DNA of 12,841 bases, taken from the NCBI GenBank assembly GCA_945861845.1, contig CAMAWS010000038.1:1-12841 (forward strand), in the 5' to 3' direction. Of this stretch, positions 1-7,501 are shown one piece after another (the stretch's first letter is position 1; every line of letters starts with the position of its first letter). The DNA comes from Candidatus Sulfopaludibacter sp. SbA3. GTDB taxonomy: Bacteria > Acidobacteriota > Terriglobia > 20CM-2-55-15. The position numbers and the translations under genes were made by a program. The notes below the pieces were generated by a model. It was not told the DNA's origin. It did not search any database and saw nothing but the letters and a program-made list of their open reading frames with translations.

Positions 1-1135
1 CGATTGGCCGATGGCATGGAGCGTCTTGTTCCCGCACATCCTGGAGAGCGGACATGTCTATGTCGGCATCTCGATCCGCCCTCGCGGCATCGACAGTATG
101 AAGAAGCTCAACCCTGCCCGGTACGAACCGCTCTCCTTCGGTGCTCCCCAACAGCCGTGCCCGGCAGACGCCGCTGCCGACCGGAGGGAGGACGTCCACT
201 GGGACATCATCAGCCAGGTGGGCGCCCTGCTGAAGACCCCGCGGCCTACGGGGCCGCTGGCCGGCTTCAACGTCCAACGCATGTACGTGACGGCCGATGA
301 CGGCGACGTAGCCACCTATGTCAACGCGATTCACGCACGCGCCAACATGCCTGATGGGCGCTCCATCTATGATGGATATCTGCACAAGGGTAACGCTTAC
401 CCCGTGCGCATCAATGCCTGCGCCCAGGCGCCGGGCGCCAACGATCCCCGGCGCAAGGACCGCGGCGCCAACGTGCCCGTCGTTCGCGTGCTCACGGAAG
501 GCGATGTCCTCACTTCCTTCAACATGCGGCGCGACGACAGCGATACTCCCGGCGATCTCTACCGTCTCTATGAAGTCGCCGCATCGTCCCATATGGACGC
601 GTCCTACTACCGGCATCTGCCGATTGTCGAGGATCAGACGAAGATGGGACAGCCGGCCTTTGTCTCGGCCTGGCCGCTAGCCTACAAGTGCGAGATCGAT
701 ATCGCGATAACGGACGCCCCGCTGTACCGGTATGCAATGAATGCCGCGCTGGACAACGTCGACCGCTGGGTGCGCGAAGGCAGGCCGGCCCCGCGCGCCG
801 AAAGGGTGGCGGTTCGCAACGGCGGCACGCCCCAGGCCGCATACGTCTTCGATGAATTCGGAAGCGCAGTCGGTGGCGTGCGCAGCCCCTATCTGGATGT
901 CCCCGCGGCAACCTACCATGCCAAAACGCCAGGACCGGGTGTCTGCGGTAACCTGCTCAACATCGATCCATTCGACTGGGCTCGCCTGGAAAAGCTCTAT
1001 GGATCGCACCAGGCGTATGCCGCCAAAGTCGGGCAGGCGGTGGACCAGCGGGTGCAGCAGGGATGGCTGACACGGGCCGACGGAGAGAGGATCAAGCGAG
1101 ACAGTGTCGCGCCAGGTACGAGCAGCAACCGCTGA
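1..1135 (+). CDS. alpha/beta hydrolase domain protein (PF20091-like), 5'-truncated by the window edge
   Basis: The reading frame is open to base 1 (D-W-P before the first in-window Met at 11), so the start lies upstream; 374 residues follow that Met. The layout resembles the alpha/beta hydrolase family PF20091: a SGHVYVGISIRPRGID strand, an RYEPLSF segment near residue 38, DIISQVGALL near 65, TYVNAIH at 102-108, a DGYLH motif near 121, VPVVRVLTEGDVL (155-167) with the likely acid residue, EVAASSHMD (188-196) with the likely catalytic His194, and a C-terminal GGVRSPYLDVPAATYH block. Members are mostly uncharacterised putative esterases, often exported; a signal peptide cannot be judged here. 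Odd point: where relatives have a nucleophile elbow of the GxSxS type just before TYxNA, this protein reads MYVTADDGDVA, with Thr94 where I would place the serine. It may be inactive. The family assignment is from memory of conserved blocks, not a search. Confidence 0.75.
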   Translation, partial: DWPMAWSVLFPHILESGHVYVGISIRPRGIDSMKKLNPARYEPLSFGAPQQPCPADAAADRREDVHWDIISQVGALLKTPRPTGPLAGFNVQRMYVTADDGDVATYVNAIHARANMPDGRSIYDGYLHKGNAYPVRINACAQAPGANDPRRKDRGANVPVVRVLTEGDVLTSFNMRRDDSDTPGDLYRLYEVAASSHMDASYYRHLPIVEDQTKMGQPAFVSAWPLAYKCEIDIAITDAPLYRYAMNAALDNVDRWVREGRPAPRAERVAVRNGGTPQAAYVFDEFGSAVGGVRSPYLDVPAATYHAKTPGPGVCGNLLNIDPFDWARLEKLYGSHQAYAAKVGQAVDQRVQQGWLTRADGERIKRDSVAPGTSSNR

Positions 1136-1239
1136 CCTGGAACTTAAGGCTTCGCAAGATTGGAAACCACAAAGAAGCCAGTCCGTATTCGGCTCTTAAC
1201 GGAAGTAATGGCATATATTCGGTGCGGCAAGTCCCCCGG

Positions 1240-1608
1240 TCAGCCCTTGACCACAAATCCCTTCTTCACCAGTGATTCGCGCACACGGTCGCGAAGGTCG
1301 CCCTGGAGTTCAACCGCGCCGTCGAGGATGGTGCCGCCGGTCCCGCACGCCCGCTTCAGGTCCTGACAAAGATCTTTCAGAAAGGCCACGTTTTTCGGGA
1401 GTCCGGCCACTACGGTCACCGTCTTCCCGCCGCGCCCCTTCTTCTCCAACCGCAGCTTGGCGACGATCCGGCCGGGGATCGGTTCGTCAGCGGCGGCCTT
1501 CTGACTGCATTTACAATCGCGCGTCGGCCAGCCGCACCCAGGGCACACACGCCCAGCGTCGGTGGAGTATATACGACGTCCCTTCGAACCAGCCCCTCGG
1601 TCAGCCAT
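1240..1608 (-). CDS. yciH: SUI1/eIF1-family translation factor (YciH-like)
   Basis: A 122-residue protein of the bacterial SUI1/YciH family, relatives of eukaryotic eIF1 that act on the small ribosomal subunit and influence initiation fidelity. The N-terminus has RRIYSTDAGR followed by four cysteines (C22, C25, C32, C34; CPGCG then CKC), a zinc-ribbon-like cluster common in this family. The SUI1 core follows: KGRGGKTVTVVAGL (57-70), a helix LKDLCQDLKRACGTGG (78-92), then ILDGAVELQGDLRDRVRESL and the terminal KKGFVVKG. Length fits the family. I chose ATG 1608; an in-frame ATG at 1620 would add MITL, and neither has a clear Shine-Dalgarno. The frame stays open for 127 codons upstream of 1608, but that part reads through the palindromic repeat and looks non-coding. 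It converges with the hydrolase gene (104-base gap, no convincing terminator) and diverges from smc. Confidence 0.88.
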   Translation of the reverse strand: MADRGAGSKGRRIYSTDAGRVCPGCGWPTRDCKCSQKAAADEPIPGRIVAKLRLEKKGRGGKTVTVVAGLPKNVAFLKDLCQDLKRACGTGGTILDGAVELQGDLRDRVRESLVKKGFVVKG

Positions 1609-1720
1609 GAGCGTGATCATACGCGCGGAGCCACAGTGGAGCAAAAGAGCGGCAACGAAACCGCGAGGACGAAAGATGCCAAGAATGGACCTGTTTATAA
1701 CCAACGACCAGCGGTTAAGC
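1609..1720. other. leader/promoter region of the SUI1 gene, left flank of the palindrome
   Basis: This non-coding stretch separates the SUI1 start from the inverted repeat. On the minus strand a TATAAA hexamer at 1699-1694 could serve as a -10 element, but no acceptable -35 sits at the right distance, so I do not call a promoter. No Shine-Dalgarno is evident before either candidate SUI1 start. No tRNA or credible small ORF was seen. Confidence 0.4.
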
Positions 1721-2009
1721 CGGATTTCTTGCCGGTTTCCTTGGATGACGCGCCGAAGGCGCATCCAAAAAGAGCCGCAAAGCGGCGGCAAACTATAGCC
1801 CACGGCGCCAGCCGTGGGTTTCGGGACGCGACATATTCCAGCCCCGGAGGGGCGACATAGTGTTTCGGAATCTGCCGCCCCTCCGGGGCTTGCAACACTG
1901 GGAACCGTTTTCCCCACGCTCACGCGTTGGGCTAAAGTCTTTCGCCGCGCCGCGGCTCGGTTTCGATGCTCCTTCGGCGCGTCATTCAAGCAAACCGGTG
2001 AGAAATCCG
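1721..2009. repeat. large imperfect inverted repeat: two 134-base arms, each a ladder of hairpins
   Basis: Bases 1721-1854 match the reverse complement of 1876-2009 over exactly 134 positions without gaps. By hand count about 97 of 134 are identical (roughly 72 %). The outer end (9/9), a block around GCGCCGAAGG (10/10) and the inner 15 bases (1840-1854 with 1876-1890, 15/15) are best conserved. The centre is 21 unpaired bases (1855-1875). Each arm carries its own small hairpins: left GCGCC-GAA-GGCGC (1750-1762), GCCGC-AAA-GCGGC (1774-1786), CCCACGGC-GCCA-GCCGTGGG (1799-1818) and GCCCC-GGA-GGGGC (1841-1853). The right arm has counterparts at 1877-1889, 1912-1931 (one mismatch) and 1944-1956. 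I interpret it as two head-to-head copies of an interspersed structured repeat (REP/BIME-like), not an IS: no transposase and no clear target duplication. Confidence 0.85.
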
Positions 2010-2152
2010 ATTTATGCCGAAAAGCGGTTTCAGGAATTCACTTCATTACGTCATTGGACGGTGCGTATCTGTAGGTTTTCGGGGAATGGACCCAATCTGT
2101 CTGTGGTCATAGAGAAGCTAGAGGGCGACAACGAAACAACTGAGGGGTCCAC
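2010..2152 (+). other. upstream region of smc
   Basis: 143 non-coding bases between the palindrome and smc. They should contain the smc promoter if smc starts its own transcript, but I find no sigma70-like pair that I would defend. The only clear signal is the GAGGGG ribosome-binding site at its end. No RNA gene is visible. Confidence 0.4.
2142..2147 (+). promoter_or_regulatory. ribosome binding site of smc (GAGGGG)
   Basis: GAGGGG lies 5 bases before the GTG at 2153 and decides the start: it supports GTG 2153, immediately followed by an in-frame TTG, as the beginning of Smc (MLKLRRIELIGFKSF). Confidence 0.7.
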
Positions 2153-5100
2153 GTGTTGAAACTGCGAAGAATCGAGCTTATTGGGTTCAAGTCATTCTCC
2201 GATAAAGGGGACATTCTGATCAACGAGAGCGGCGTCACCGCTATTGTCGGTCCGAATGGGTGTGGAAAGAGCAACGTTTCCGACGCCATTGCCTGGGTCC
2301 TGGGAGAGCAAAGCGCGAAGTCGCTCCGCGGCGAGAAAATGGAAGACGTGATCTTCAACGGGACCCGCAGCCGGGCTCCAATGGGCATGGCCCAGGTGAC
2401 GATCACGCTTACCGAAACTGAGCCCGAGCAGTCCACCGAGCAGTCCACCGTGGATAGCAATGGGAATGGCAATGGCAACGGAGCCAACGGCCACAAGGGC
2501 AATGCTCACGGGAATGGAAATGGCATCGCCGCCAAGGCCCAAGCGCCTCGCGACATTGTTGTCCAGCGCCGTCTCTACCGGTCGGGCGAAAGTATTTACC
2601 TTATCGATGGCAGGCCCTGCCGGCTTCGCGATATCCAGGAAATTTTCCTGGGCACGGGACTGGGACCGAACAGCTACGCGATCATCGAGCAGGGCCGTGT
2701 GGGTCAAATGCTCAGCTCCAAGCCTCACGATCGCCGGACCCTTATAGAAGAAGCCGCGGGGGTCACCAAGTTCAAAGCCAAGCGAAAGCTGGCCGAGTCG
2801 AGGCTGGAAGCGGCGAAGCTGAACCTGTCGCGCGTGAACGACATTCTGGCCGAAGTGGACCGGCAGCGGAATTCGCTTAAGCGCCAGGCGGGGAAGGCGC
2901 GGCGTTTCATCGAACTCCGCAACCGGATGCGGGAAATCCTGTCCTCGGTATTTTCCACTCGAGCCGAAATGATGATCAACGAGCAGGACCGGGTCGAGCT
3001 CGGCCTGGCTTCGATCGGAGATGAAGGAAAACGGCTCGAGCTCGAAATCGAGCGGTTGAGCACGCTTGTTCGGCGGCACCGCGCCGATCTCGAGAACCAG
3101 GAACACGTGCTCTCGGAGGCGCGCGACCGCCATTCCGAAGTGGAACTGGAACACGAAAAGGCGGCCCAGCGAATCGAACGGTTGCAGGATCAAATCCGGT
3201 CGCTCGAAGAACGCAAACAGGTATTGGCGGAGGAAAAGAGAATTGCCGTTGAGGACCTGGCCCGGCAGAAGCAGGAATATGACGTCAAGACCACGCAATT
3301 GGCCGAGCTTGAAGGCGCACGTCGCACAGTAGAGCTTTCTATTGAGCAAACCACTGCCGCGGTTGCCGTGGTTGCCGACGGCCGCCGCAGCGAGGAGCTT
3401 GCTGTTGCGAGCCTCCGCGACCAGCAGTTTGAAATTGTGGGCCGCGAAGCGCGAATCAGAAACGAAATCTCCAGCCGGACGGAGATGGCAAGCCGGCTGG
3501 CCGCGCAGGTTCAGCGCCTTCAACGCGAGGAGGCCGATGCCACTGCCGCCACGCGCGAGATGGAGCAGCAGTTGAATTCGGCGAGAGAGGAATACTCGGG
3601 ACAGCAGGCCGGTTTTGTTCAGTTGAAGGCCGACCTGGAAAGCGCGGAGCAGCAGTTCGCGCGGAACAAATCGTCGCATGCCGAAGCGGTCAAGGCCGCC
3701 GCAGACGCCCGTACCCGCGAAGACAGCATCCGGCACCGTTTGCAGACGATCGGCGAACTCGCCGTCCAGCGCGCCTACAGCACCGAATCCGTCCAGCATT
3801 TTTTTAGTCACGTGCGAGGTTCGGACTGGTCCCCGCTTGGCCTGCTTGCGGACTTCGTTGAAGTGGAGCCGGGCTACGAAGCCCTGGTCGAGGATTATCT
3901 GCGGCGAGAACTTCAGTATGTGGTGGTACAGGATCGGACGAAAGCCCATACGGCCCTCGGCGTGGCAAGGGATGTGACGAAGGGACGGCTGGAGTGCCTG
4001 GTCATGAATGGCCACACGGTTCCAACGCCGCCCGAAGAGCTTGCAGCCGGCGCCGGAGCGGTACCTCTGAGCTCGGTCCTGCGGCTGGATGAGCGCGTCC
4101 GGCATTTCACCGAACACGTCAGTGATGCCTATATCGTCGATTCCGTCGATACGGCATGGAGCCTTTCTGAAAAATATCCCAGGTACGTTTTTCTTGCCCG
4201 TACCGGGGAAGTTATTCGCGGCCACGTCATTGGTTGGGGAGAGCACGAAGCGCACGGGCCTCTTTCGCTGAGGAAGGAAATTCGCGAACTGGATAGCCGC
4301 ATGGCCGCAGCACAGCGTGAAACAGCAGCCTTGCAGGACGACGTGGCGAGGCTCGAGGAACTTGTGCGAGACAGCGAAACCCTCAAGGGCCGTCTCCTTG
4401 TCGAACTGCAGGATTCCGAGAAGGCCATCCTTTCGAGCGATCATCGGATTCAGGCGCTTGCGTCGGATTTCAACAGGGCGGAGCAGCGATGGAGACTGGC
4501 GACCGCGGAAATCCAGAGACTTCAGACGGAACTCCTGGATATCGAGAGGTCCGTGGCCGATGCAGGCGTGGAGATGGAGGACATCGCGGCGCGGAAGTCT
4601 GCCATCGAGCAGGAAACTCAATCGAGAGTCCGCCGAAGCGAGGAACTGCGGATTGAGGCCGAGACGCTTTCCCGGGACCTGGCGGGGCATCAGTCGAACA
4701 TGGCGGTGCTGCAGGAACGCCGATCCACGGCTGTGCGGGAGCTTAACTCGCTTCGCCAGCGGCAGTCCGAACTTGATGAACGCATTGCCCGCGCCGATCG
4801 ACAGGCGCTGCAGGCTGACGAGCAACAGGGCCAGATGCGGGTCACCATTACAGAACTCGACGAGACGCGCAGGGAGTTGCTTCAGGAGAGGGAGCAACTG
4901 ACAGAGACCATAGCCGGGGCCGGCTCTCGCCTTGAAGAGATGCGGCGCGAACTGCACGAGACCGAAACGAAGTGGGATGAATCTCGTGGCCTCCTGGATA
5001 CCTGGAAGGACCGGCACACCCAGCTGGAAATCGAAAAGACCCAGGTGGACTCCGAACTCAGGCATCTGGCTGTCTTGTGCGTTAGCGAACTCAGTGAAAC

Positions 5101-5794
5101 CATCGAATCTGTCTGCATCAAAGTGTTCGAGGCTTTGCCCGCTGAGGAATTGGAAGCACGCGAACAGGAGTACCGCGACCTTAAAGAGAAGATCGATTCC
5201 ATGGGGGCGGTCAATATGATGGCCGTTGACGAATACCAGGAAGCGGAAGAGAGGTTCGAGTTCCTTACGACCCAGCGGCAGGACCTTCTCGACTCGATTC
5301 GCGATACCGCGCAGGCGATCGACGAGATCGATGCGGTATGCCGCCGCCAGTTCAAGGAGGCTTTCGAGGCGATAAACCTGGGCTTCCAGGAGTCGTTTGT
5401 CACATTGTTCGGCGGGGGTCATGGGGAACTGAGGTTGCTTGACGAAGAGGGCGACCCGGATGCCGGCGTGGAAATTGTGGCGCAGCCTCCCGGAAAGAAG
5501 CTGCAGAACGTGTTGTTGCTCTCCGGCGGCGAAAAGGCGCTCACTGCGCTGGGTCTGTTGATTGCGCTGTTCCGCTACAAGCCCAGCCCGTTCTGCGTCC
5601 TAGACGAAGTGGATGCGCCTCTCGACGATGCCAACGTGGATCGATTTGCGAACATGGTGCGCAGCATGAGCCAGACCACGCAGTTCATAGTCATCACGCA
5701 TAGCAAGCGTACAATGGAGACCGCATCCGCGCTTTACGGCGTGACGATGGAAGAGCCGGGTATATCGAAAATTGTTTCGGTAAGGCTGAATTAG
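2153..5794 (+). CDS. smc: chromosome segregation protein Smc
   Basis: Smc forms the ATP-driven ring, with ScpA/ScpB in most bacteria, that organises and separates chromosomes. All parts are visible in 1213 residues: head N-half with MLKLRRIELIGFKSF, Walker A GPNGCGKSN (33-41), the arginine of SLRG (R59) and the Q-loop Gln180; a long coiled coil; a hinge at about 548-695 (GLLADFVEVEPGY to RGHVIGWG); the returning coiled coil; and head C-half with signature LSGGEK (1123-1128), Walker B FCVLDEVDAPLDD (D1151, E1152), D-loop and H-loop His1183. It is slightly longer than usual because a Gly/Asn-rich insertion (about 91-133) sits in the N-terminal head between the VTITLTETE strand and IVVQRRLYRSGES. 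It starts with GTG behind a GAGGGG ribosome-binding site. purC follows after 45 bases. No scpA or scpB is in the window. Confidence 0.97.
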   Translation: MLKLRRIELIGFKSFSDKGDILINESGVTAIVGPNGCGKSNVSDAIAWVLGEQSAKSLRGEKMEDVIFNGTRSRAPMGMAQVTITLTETEPEQSTEQSTVDSNGNGNGNGANGHKGNAHGNGNGIAAKAQAPRDIVVQRRLYRSGESIYLIDGRPCRLRDIQEIFLGTGLGPNSYAIIEQGRVGQMLSSKPHDRRTLIEEAAGVTKFKAKRKLAESRLEAAKLNLSRVNDILAEVDRQRNSLKRQAGKARRFIELRNRMREILSSVFSTRAEMMINEQDRVELGLASIGDEGKRLELEIERLSTLVRRHRADLENQEHVLSEARDRHSEVELEHEKAAQRIERLQDQIRSLEERKQVLAEEKRIAVEDLARQKQEYDVKTTQLAELEGARRTVELSIEQTTAAVAVVADGRRSEELAVASLRDQQFEIVGREARIRNEISSRTEMASRLAAQVQRLQREEADATAATREMEQQLNSAREEYSGQQAGFVQLKADLESAEQQFARNKSSHAEAVKAAADARTREDSIRHRLQTIGELAVQRAYSTESVQHFFSHVRGSDWSPLGLLADFVEVEPGYEALVEDYLRRELQYVVVQDRTKAHTALGVARDVTKGRLECLVMNGHTVPTPPEELAAGAGAVPLSSVLRLDERVRHFTEHVSDAYIVDSVDTAWSLSEKYPRYVFLARTGEVIRGHVIGWGEHEAHGPLSLRKEIRELDSRMAAAQRETAALQDDVARLEELVRDSETLKGRLLVELQDSEKAILSSDHRIQALASDFNRAEQRWRLATAEIQRLQTELLDIERSVADAGVEMEDIAARKSAIEQETQSRVRRSEELRIEAETLSRDLAGHQSNMAVLQERRSTAVRELNSLRQRQSELDERIARADRQALQADEQQGQMRVTITELDETRRELLQEREQLTETIAGAGSRLEEMRRELHETETKWDESRGLLDTWKDRHTQLEIEKTQVDSELRHLAVLCVSELSETIESVCIKVFEALPAEELEAREQEYRDLKEKIDSMGAVNMMAVDEYQEAEERFEFLTTQRQDLLDSIRDTAQAIDEIDAVCRRQFKEAFEAINLGFQESFVTLFGGGHGELRLLDEEGDPDAGVEIVAQPPGKKLQNVLLLSGGEKALTALGLLIALFRYKPSPFCVLDEVDAPLDDANVDRFANMVRSMSQTTQFIVITHSKRTMETASALYGVTMEEPGISKIVSVRLN
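2425..2524 (+). repeat. tandem repeats inside smc (EQST duplication and AATGGN run)
   Basis: A 12-base unit CGAGCAGTCCAC is repeated back to back at 2425-2436 and 2437-2448 and encodes EQST twice (residues 92-99). It is followed from 2459 by degenerate hexamers AATGGG, AATGGC, AATGGC, AACGGA, and later GGAATGGAAATGGC, which encode the Asn-Gly run. All units are multiples of three, so copy-number change would keep the frame. Confidence 0.85.
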
Positions 5795-5799
5795 AAACT

Positions 5800-5819
5800 G
5801 TGCGTGAGGCTCCGCGCAC
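5800..5819 (+). other. small hairpin between smc and purC
   Basis: GTGCGTG (5800-5806) can pair with CGCGCAC (5813-5819) using six Watson-Crick pairs and one G-T pair around a 6-base loop. No T-tract follows, so it is not a typical intrinsic terminator. It could stabilise a processed end or be chance. Confidence 0.3.
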
Positions 5820-5839
5820 TAATACTGTAAGAACATCAT

Positions 5840-6724
5840 ATGGCAATAATTCAAACCAACCTGCCCGGCGTGAAACTTCATGCCCGTGGCAAGGTGCGCG
5901 ATATTTACGACCTCGGAGAGCACTACCTTATCGTGGCGACCGACAGGCTTTCTGCCTTCGATGTCGTGCTGCCTACGCCGATTCCGAATAAAGGGAAAGT
6001 CCTGACCCAGATGTCGGCGTTCTGGTTCGATTACTTCAAGGACCTGGTTCCCAATCACGTGGTTGCCACGAACGTGCGGGACTTTCCCGCGACAGTTCAG
6101 GCATTTCGAGACCAGCTCGACGGCCGTTCCATGCTGGTGAAGAAAGCGAAAGTCTTTCCGGTCGAGTGCGTCGCGCGTGGCTACCTGACGGGTTCAGGCC
6201 TGAAGGATTACAAGGCGACAGGGAAAGTCTGCGGTATTCCCCTGCCTGCCGGCCTTCGCGACTCCGACCGCCTGCCGCAACCGATTTTCACTCCCGCAAC
6301 CAAGGCGGAGAGCGGACACGACGAAAATATTTCCGAGGAGCAGGCAGGCAAGGTTATCGGAGCCGACAACATACGGCAGCTCAAGGAACTTACCCTTTCG
6401 GTGTACAGCCGCGGCGTGGAATATGCTGCCGCACACGGAATCATCATTTGCGACACCAAGTTTGAATTTGGAACCATCGACGGAAAGATCAGCATTGTCG
6501 ACGAAATGCTGACGCCGGATTCTTCGCGATTCTGGCCTGCCGACCAGTATTCTCCAGGAAAGCCACAACCGTCGTTCGACAAACAGTTCGTACGCGATTA
6601 CCTGGAAAGAATCGGCTGGAACAAGCAGCCGCCCGGCCCCGAGCTTCCAGAAGAAATTGTCATGGCGACAAGCGCGAAGTATATTGAGGCCCTGACAATC
6701 CTGACAGGCCGCGGATTACAATGA
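5840..6724 (+). CDS. purC: phosphoribosylaminoimidazole-succinocarboxamide synthase (SAICAR synthase)
   Basis: PurC joins CAIR and aspartate with ATP to give SAICAR in de novo purine synthesis, in the cytoplasm. The 294 residues show the family blocks: the N-terminal [10 protein letters not shown] (17-26) and ATDRLSAFD (33-41), the first signature region [15 protein letters not shown] (106-120), [15 protein letters not shown] (151-165), the second signature ICDTKFEFG (203-211), and [13 protein letters not shown] (221-233). The length of about 295, with the long C-terminal part, matches the larger PurC subtype (ADE1-like) rather than the roughly 240-residue E. coli type. ATG 5840 is the natural start because [14 protein letters not shown] follows at the usual distance; the Shine-Dalgarno is weak. 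It lies 45 bases after smc, and its TGA overlaps the ATG of the next gene by 4 bases, so the two are probably translationally coupled. Confidence 0.96.
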   Translation: MAIIQTNLPGVKLHARGKVRDIYDLGEHYLIVATDRLSAFDVVLPTPIPNKGKVLTQMSAFWFDYFKDLVPNHVVATNVRDFPATVQAFRDQLDGRSMLVKKAKVFPVECVARGYLTGSGLKDYKATGKVCGIPLPAGLRDSDRLPQPIFTPATKAESGHDENISEEQAGKVIGADNIRQLKELTLSVYSRGVEYAAAHGIIICDTKFEFGTIDGKISIVDEMLTPDSSRFWPADQYSPGKPQPSFDKQFVRDYLERIGWNKQPPGPELPEEIVMATSAKYIEALTILTGRGLQ

Positions 6725-7260
6725 CGGCAATCATGAATTTCTCACTGCTGGACTGGTTTCTGCTTGCCTTGATCATCTATTCGATTGCGGCCAGCGCGTT
6801 CCACGGCTTCGTTCGTGAAATGTTAGGCCTTGCAACGGTCGTAGTTGCTGTGCTCCTTGCGTCATGGTCCTATCGTAGTGTTGCGCCTCTCTTCAAAGAT
6901 GTTGTCAGAACCGAAAACCTTGCTCTATTCTTGAGTGCTTCTGTTGTCTTTGTGGGGACGCTTCTGGCTGGCGCTGCAATCATCTGGTTGGCGGCGAAAT
7001 TTATTAAGGCCGCAAAGCTCGAGTGGGCCGATCGTATTTTAGGCGCCGCATTCGGCTTCATTCGCGGCTGGATGATTGGGGCAGCGCTGCTGTTGGGCCT
7101 GACTGCGTTCGAAATTCAGACGGACAGAGTTAAAAATTCCGAACTGGCCCCATACCTGTTGCCCGGTTCGCGAGTGATTGCCCTGGTGGCTCCATACGAG
7201 TTGAAAGCCAGGTTCCTCGTGGGTTATCGCGCAATAGAGCAATGGTGGCGAGAAATCTGA
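6721..7260 (+). CDS. cvpA: CvpA family inner-membrane protein
   Basis: A 179-residue hydrophobic protein of the CvpA (colicin V production) family, whose molecular role is still poorly defined. Four membrane segments can be read at about 9-25, 33-50, 68-92 and 111-130, followed by a soluble tail of about 45 residues. The family hallmark [13 protein letters not shown] occupies 104-116, and an early FVREMLGL (30-37) matches the usual G-x-x-R-x-x-x-G pattern after the first helix. The start ATG at 6721 overlaps the purC stop as ATGA; an in-frame ATG at 6733 (MNFSLLDWF) is an alternative that would shorten it by four residues. In E. coli cvpA lies beside purF, so a position next to purC keeps the purine-gene association with a different partner. 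The next gene follows after 31 bases. Confidence 0.88.
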   Translation: MTAIMNFSLLDWFLLALIIYSIAASAFHGFVREMLGLATVVVAVLLASWSYRSVAPLFKDVVRTENLALFLSASVVFVGTLLAGAAIIWLAAKFIKAAKLEWADRILGAAFGFIRGWMIGAALLLGLTAFEIQTDRVKNSELAPYLLPGSRVIALVAPYELKARFLVGYRAIEQWWREI

Positions 7261-7280
7261 GAACGCAAGCAACGCAAGCC

Positions 7281-7285
7281 AAGGA
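7281..7285 (+). promoter_or_regulatory. ribosome binding site of the Fis-type gene (AAGGA)
   Basis: AAGGA stands 6 bases before the GTG at 7292 and supports that non-ATG start for the small regulator. Confidence 0.6.
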
Positions 7286-7291
7286 TCAGTC

Positions 7292-7501
7292 GTGAAAGAA
7301 AAGTTGGAATCCCTCGTTATCGAAATGATTGAGCGCCGGATATTTTTAGGCGAAGCAGTCGACGAGTTCGAAAAGAAATTCATACAAAACGCCCTCACCA
7401 GGACAGGTGGAAATCAAACCAAGGCCGCAAGAATCCTGGGGATGCACCGCAATACTCTCAATCGCAAAATCGCCCAGCACAAGTTAAATGGCAGGCACTG
7501 A
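7292..7501 (+). CDS. small Fis-type helix-turn-helix DNA-binding protein
   Basis: A 69-residue protein whose C-terminal half is a Fis/NtrC-type HTH (HTH_8): FEKKFIQNALTRTGGNQTKAARILGMHRNTLNRKI, with GGNQTKAARILG and RNTLNRKI at about 39-60. The same module closes NtrC-type activators, but the AAA+ part is absent and the gene has its own GTG start and AAGGA ribosome-binding site, so it is a stand-alone protein and not a fragment. The N-terminal 30 residues form a probable dimerisation helix, similar in layout to the shorter half of E. coli Fis (98 residues). It may bend DNA or regulate nearby genes; the target is unknown. It lies 31 bases after cvpA as the last gene of the plus-strand group, and its last 18 bases overlap the 3' end of the opposing UvrC-like gene. 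Confidence 0.85.
   Translation: MKEKLESLVIEMIERRIFLGEAVDEFEKKFIQNALTRTGGNQTKAARILGMHRNTLNRKIAQHKLNGRH

Noticed and set aside
1148..1179. GGCTTC...GAAGCC inverted repeat as terminator between the hydrolase and SUI1 genes
   Set aside because: Only six base pairs around a 20-base loop and no T-tract.
1609..1989. N-terminal extension of the SUI1 protein on the minus strand
   Set aside because: The extra 127 codons translate the palindromic repeat and its flank, have no SUI1-family counterpart, and the family N-terminus begins near ATG 1608.
1721..2009. The palindrome as an insertion sequence, integron attC site or replication origin
   Set aside because: No transposase or integrase frame, no clear target-site duplication, no attC core sites and no DnaA-box cluster; a structured interspersed repeat fits better.
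3799..3805. T7 run at the entry to the Smc hinge as a programmed frameshift site
   Set aside because: The reading frame continues correctly through it into a normal hinge and head; a run of seven is not unusual enough to claim slippage.
2192..5422. Open frame of more than 1000 codons on the strand opposite smc
   Set aside because: It lies wholly within smc, shows no recognisable domain, and long antisense frames are expected from GC-biased codon use. The smc frame has all family motifs.
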